Source: Desulfovibrio sp.
GTDB lineage: Bacteria > Desulfobacterota > Desulfovibrionia > Desulfovibrionales > Desulfovibrionaceae
DNA: 64,000 nt
Assembly: GCA_024683955.1 (NCBI GenBank)
Contig: JAIKXS010000010.1
Location: 17,146-81,145, forward strand
Direction of reading: 5' to 3'
In this document: positions 63,898 to 64,000 of the stretch, one piece after another
How the letters are laid out: each line of letters begins with the position of its first letter
How positions within the stretch are numbered: position 1 is the stretch's first letter
Translations under genes and position numbers: made by a program
Notes under the pieces: model-generated
Seen by the model: only the letters and a program-made list of their open reading frames with translations
Database searches by the model: none
Told to the model about the DNA's origin: nothing

Positions 63898-64000
63898 TTG
63901 GCAGCGACCTACTTTCCCACATGACGTTATGCAGTATCATCGGCGATGAAGAGCTTAACTGCCGAGTTCGGGATGGGATCGGGTGTACCCTCTTCTCTAT
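63898..64000 (-). rRNA. rrf: 5S ribosomal RNA, 5' end cut by window edge
   Basis: About 103 of roughly 115 bases are present. On the minus strand the conserved CCGATCCCATCCCGAACTCG core, AAGCTCTTCATCGCCGATG and the 3' end GTAGGTCGCTGCCAA are clear. The 5' dozen bases and the rest of the rRNA operon (23S and 16S) lie beyond the right edge. Confidence 0.95.

Overview
The window looks like chromosomal DNA of a flagellated, moderately GC-rich, Gram-negative anaerobe. The most likely group is Desulfovibrionaceae (Desulfovibrio/Bilophila/Mailhella type). This is inferred from gene content: hydrogenase maturation genes hypD/hypE, a precorrin-2 dehydrogenase/hemX/hemA cluster, a fused ispDF, an ispG-proS-xseA-xseB-ispA-dxs run, sigma-54-type flagellar promoters and two FlgO-family lipoproteins. 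Almost all of it is ordinary core genome. No transposase, prophage, CRISPR array or tRNA gene was found. The window begins inside a nucleoside hydrolase gene and ends inside a 5S rRNA gene on the minus strand, so an rRNA operon lies beyond the right edge.

Layout. 0-7 kb: nucleoside hydrolase and lipoprotein 5'-nucleotidase (overlapping, purine/pyrimidine salvage), a small exported protein, a Sel1-repeat exported protein and a GT2 glycosyltransferase. 7-17 kb, minus strand: pyrG, rpoN, hpf, rapZ, rel (bifunctional (p)ppGpp enzyme), a YigZ/IMPACT protein, hypD and hypE, closed by a strong hairpin. 17-23.4 kb, plus strand: a PurQ-like amidotransferase, a Nif3-family protein, a zinc-ribbon coiled-coil protein, rnpB, ispDF and a long-chain acyl-CoA ligase. 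23.4-35 kb: a gap holding a possible broken gene, a STAS protein, a FapA/DUF342 protein, then fliK-flgD embedded among four sugar transferases (two CgeB-like, two GT9) and a membrane protein. 36-41 kb: ybgF-like lipoprotein, xerC/D-type recombinase, an orphan 110-residue protein, rnc and flagellin. 41-45 kb: precorrin-2 dehydrogenase, HemX-like membrane protein, hemA, tilS. 45-54 kb, minus strand: ispG, proS, xseA, xseB, ispA, dxs and an iron-sulfur-flavoprotein-like reductase. 54-64 kb: a small possible HTH protein, the FlgO-like operon, prmA, a two-domain ABC ATPase with a PHP phosphatase, an exported protein, ribBA, a DUF2333 protein and 5S rRNA.

How the genes fit together. Five enzymes of isoprenoid synthesis (Dxs, IspD, IspF, IspG, IspA) are in the window. 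HemA plus precorrin-2 dehydrogenase supply the sirohaem/haem route needed by sulfite reductases and cytochromes. The main regulatory theme is sigma-54: rpoN is here, and -24/-12 elements lie in front of flagellin, fliK-flgD and the FlgO-like operon. The sugar transferases around fliK-flgD could serve flagellin or surface glycosylation; that is inference from position. I did not find a convincingly new system. The items most worth a second look are the flagellar glycosylation neighbourhood, the flagellin with an adjacent cysteine pair, the STAS-FapA pair with a structured leader, and the interrupted reading frame at 23.4-23.8 kb.
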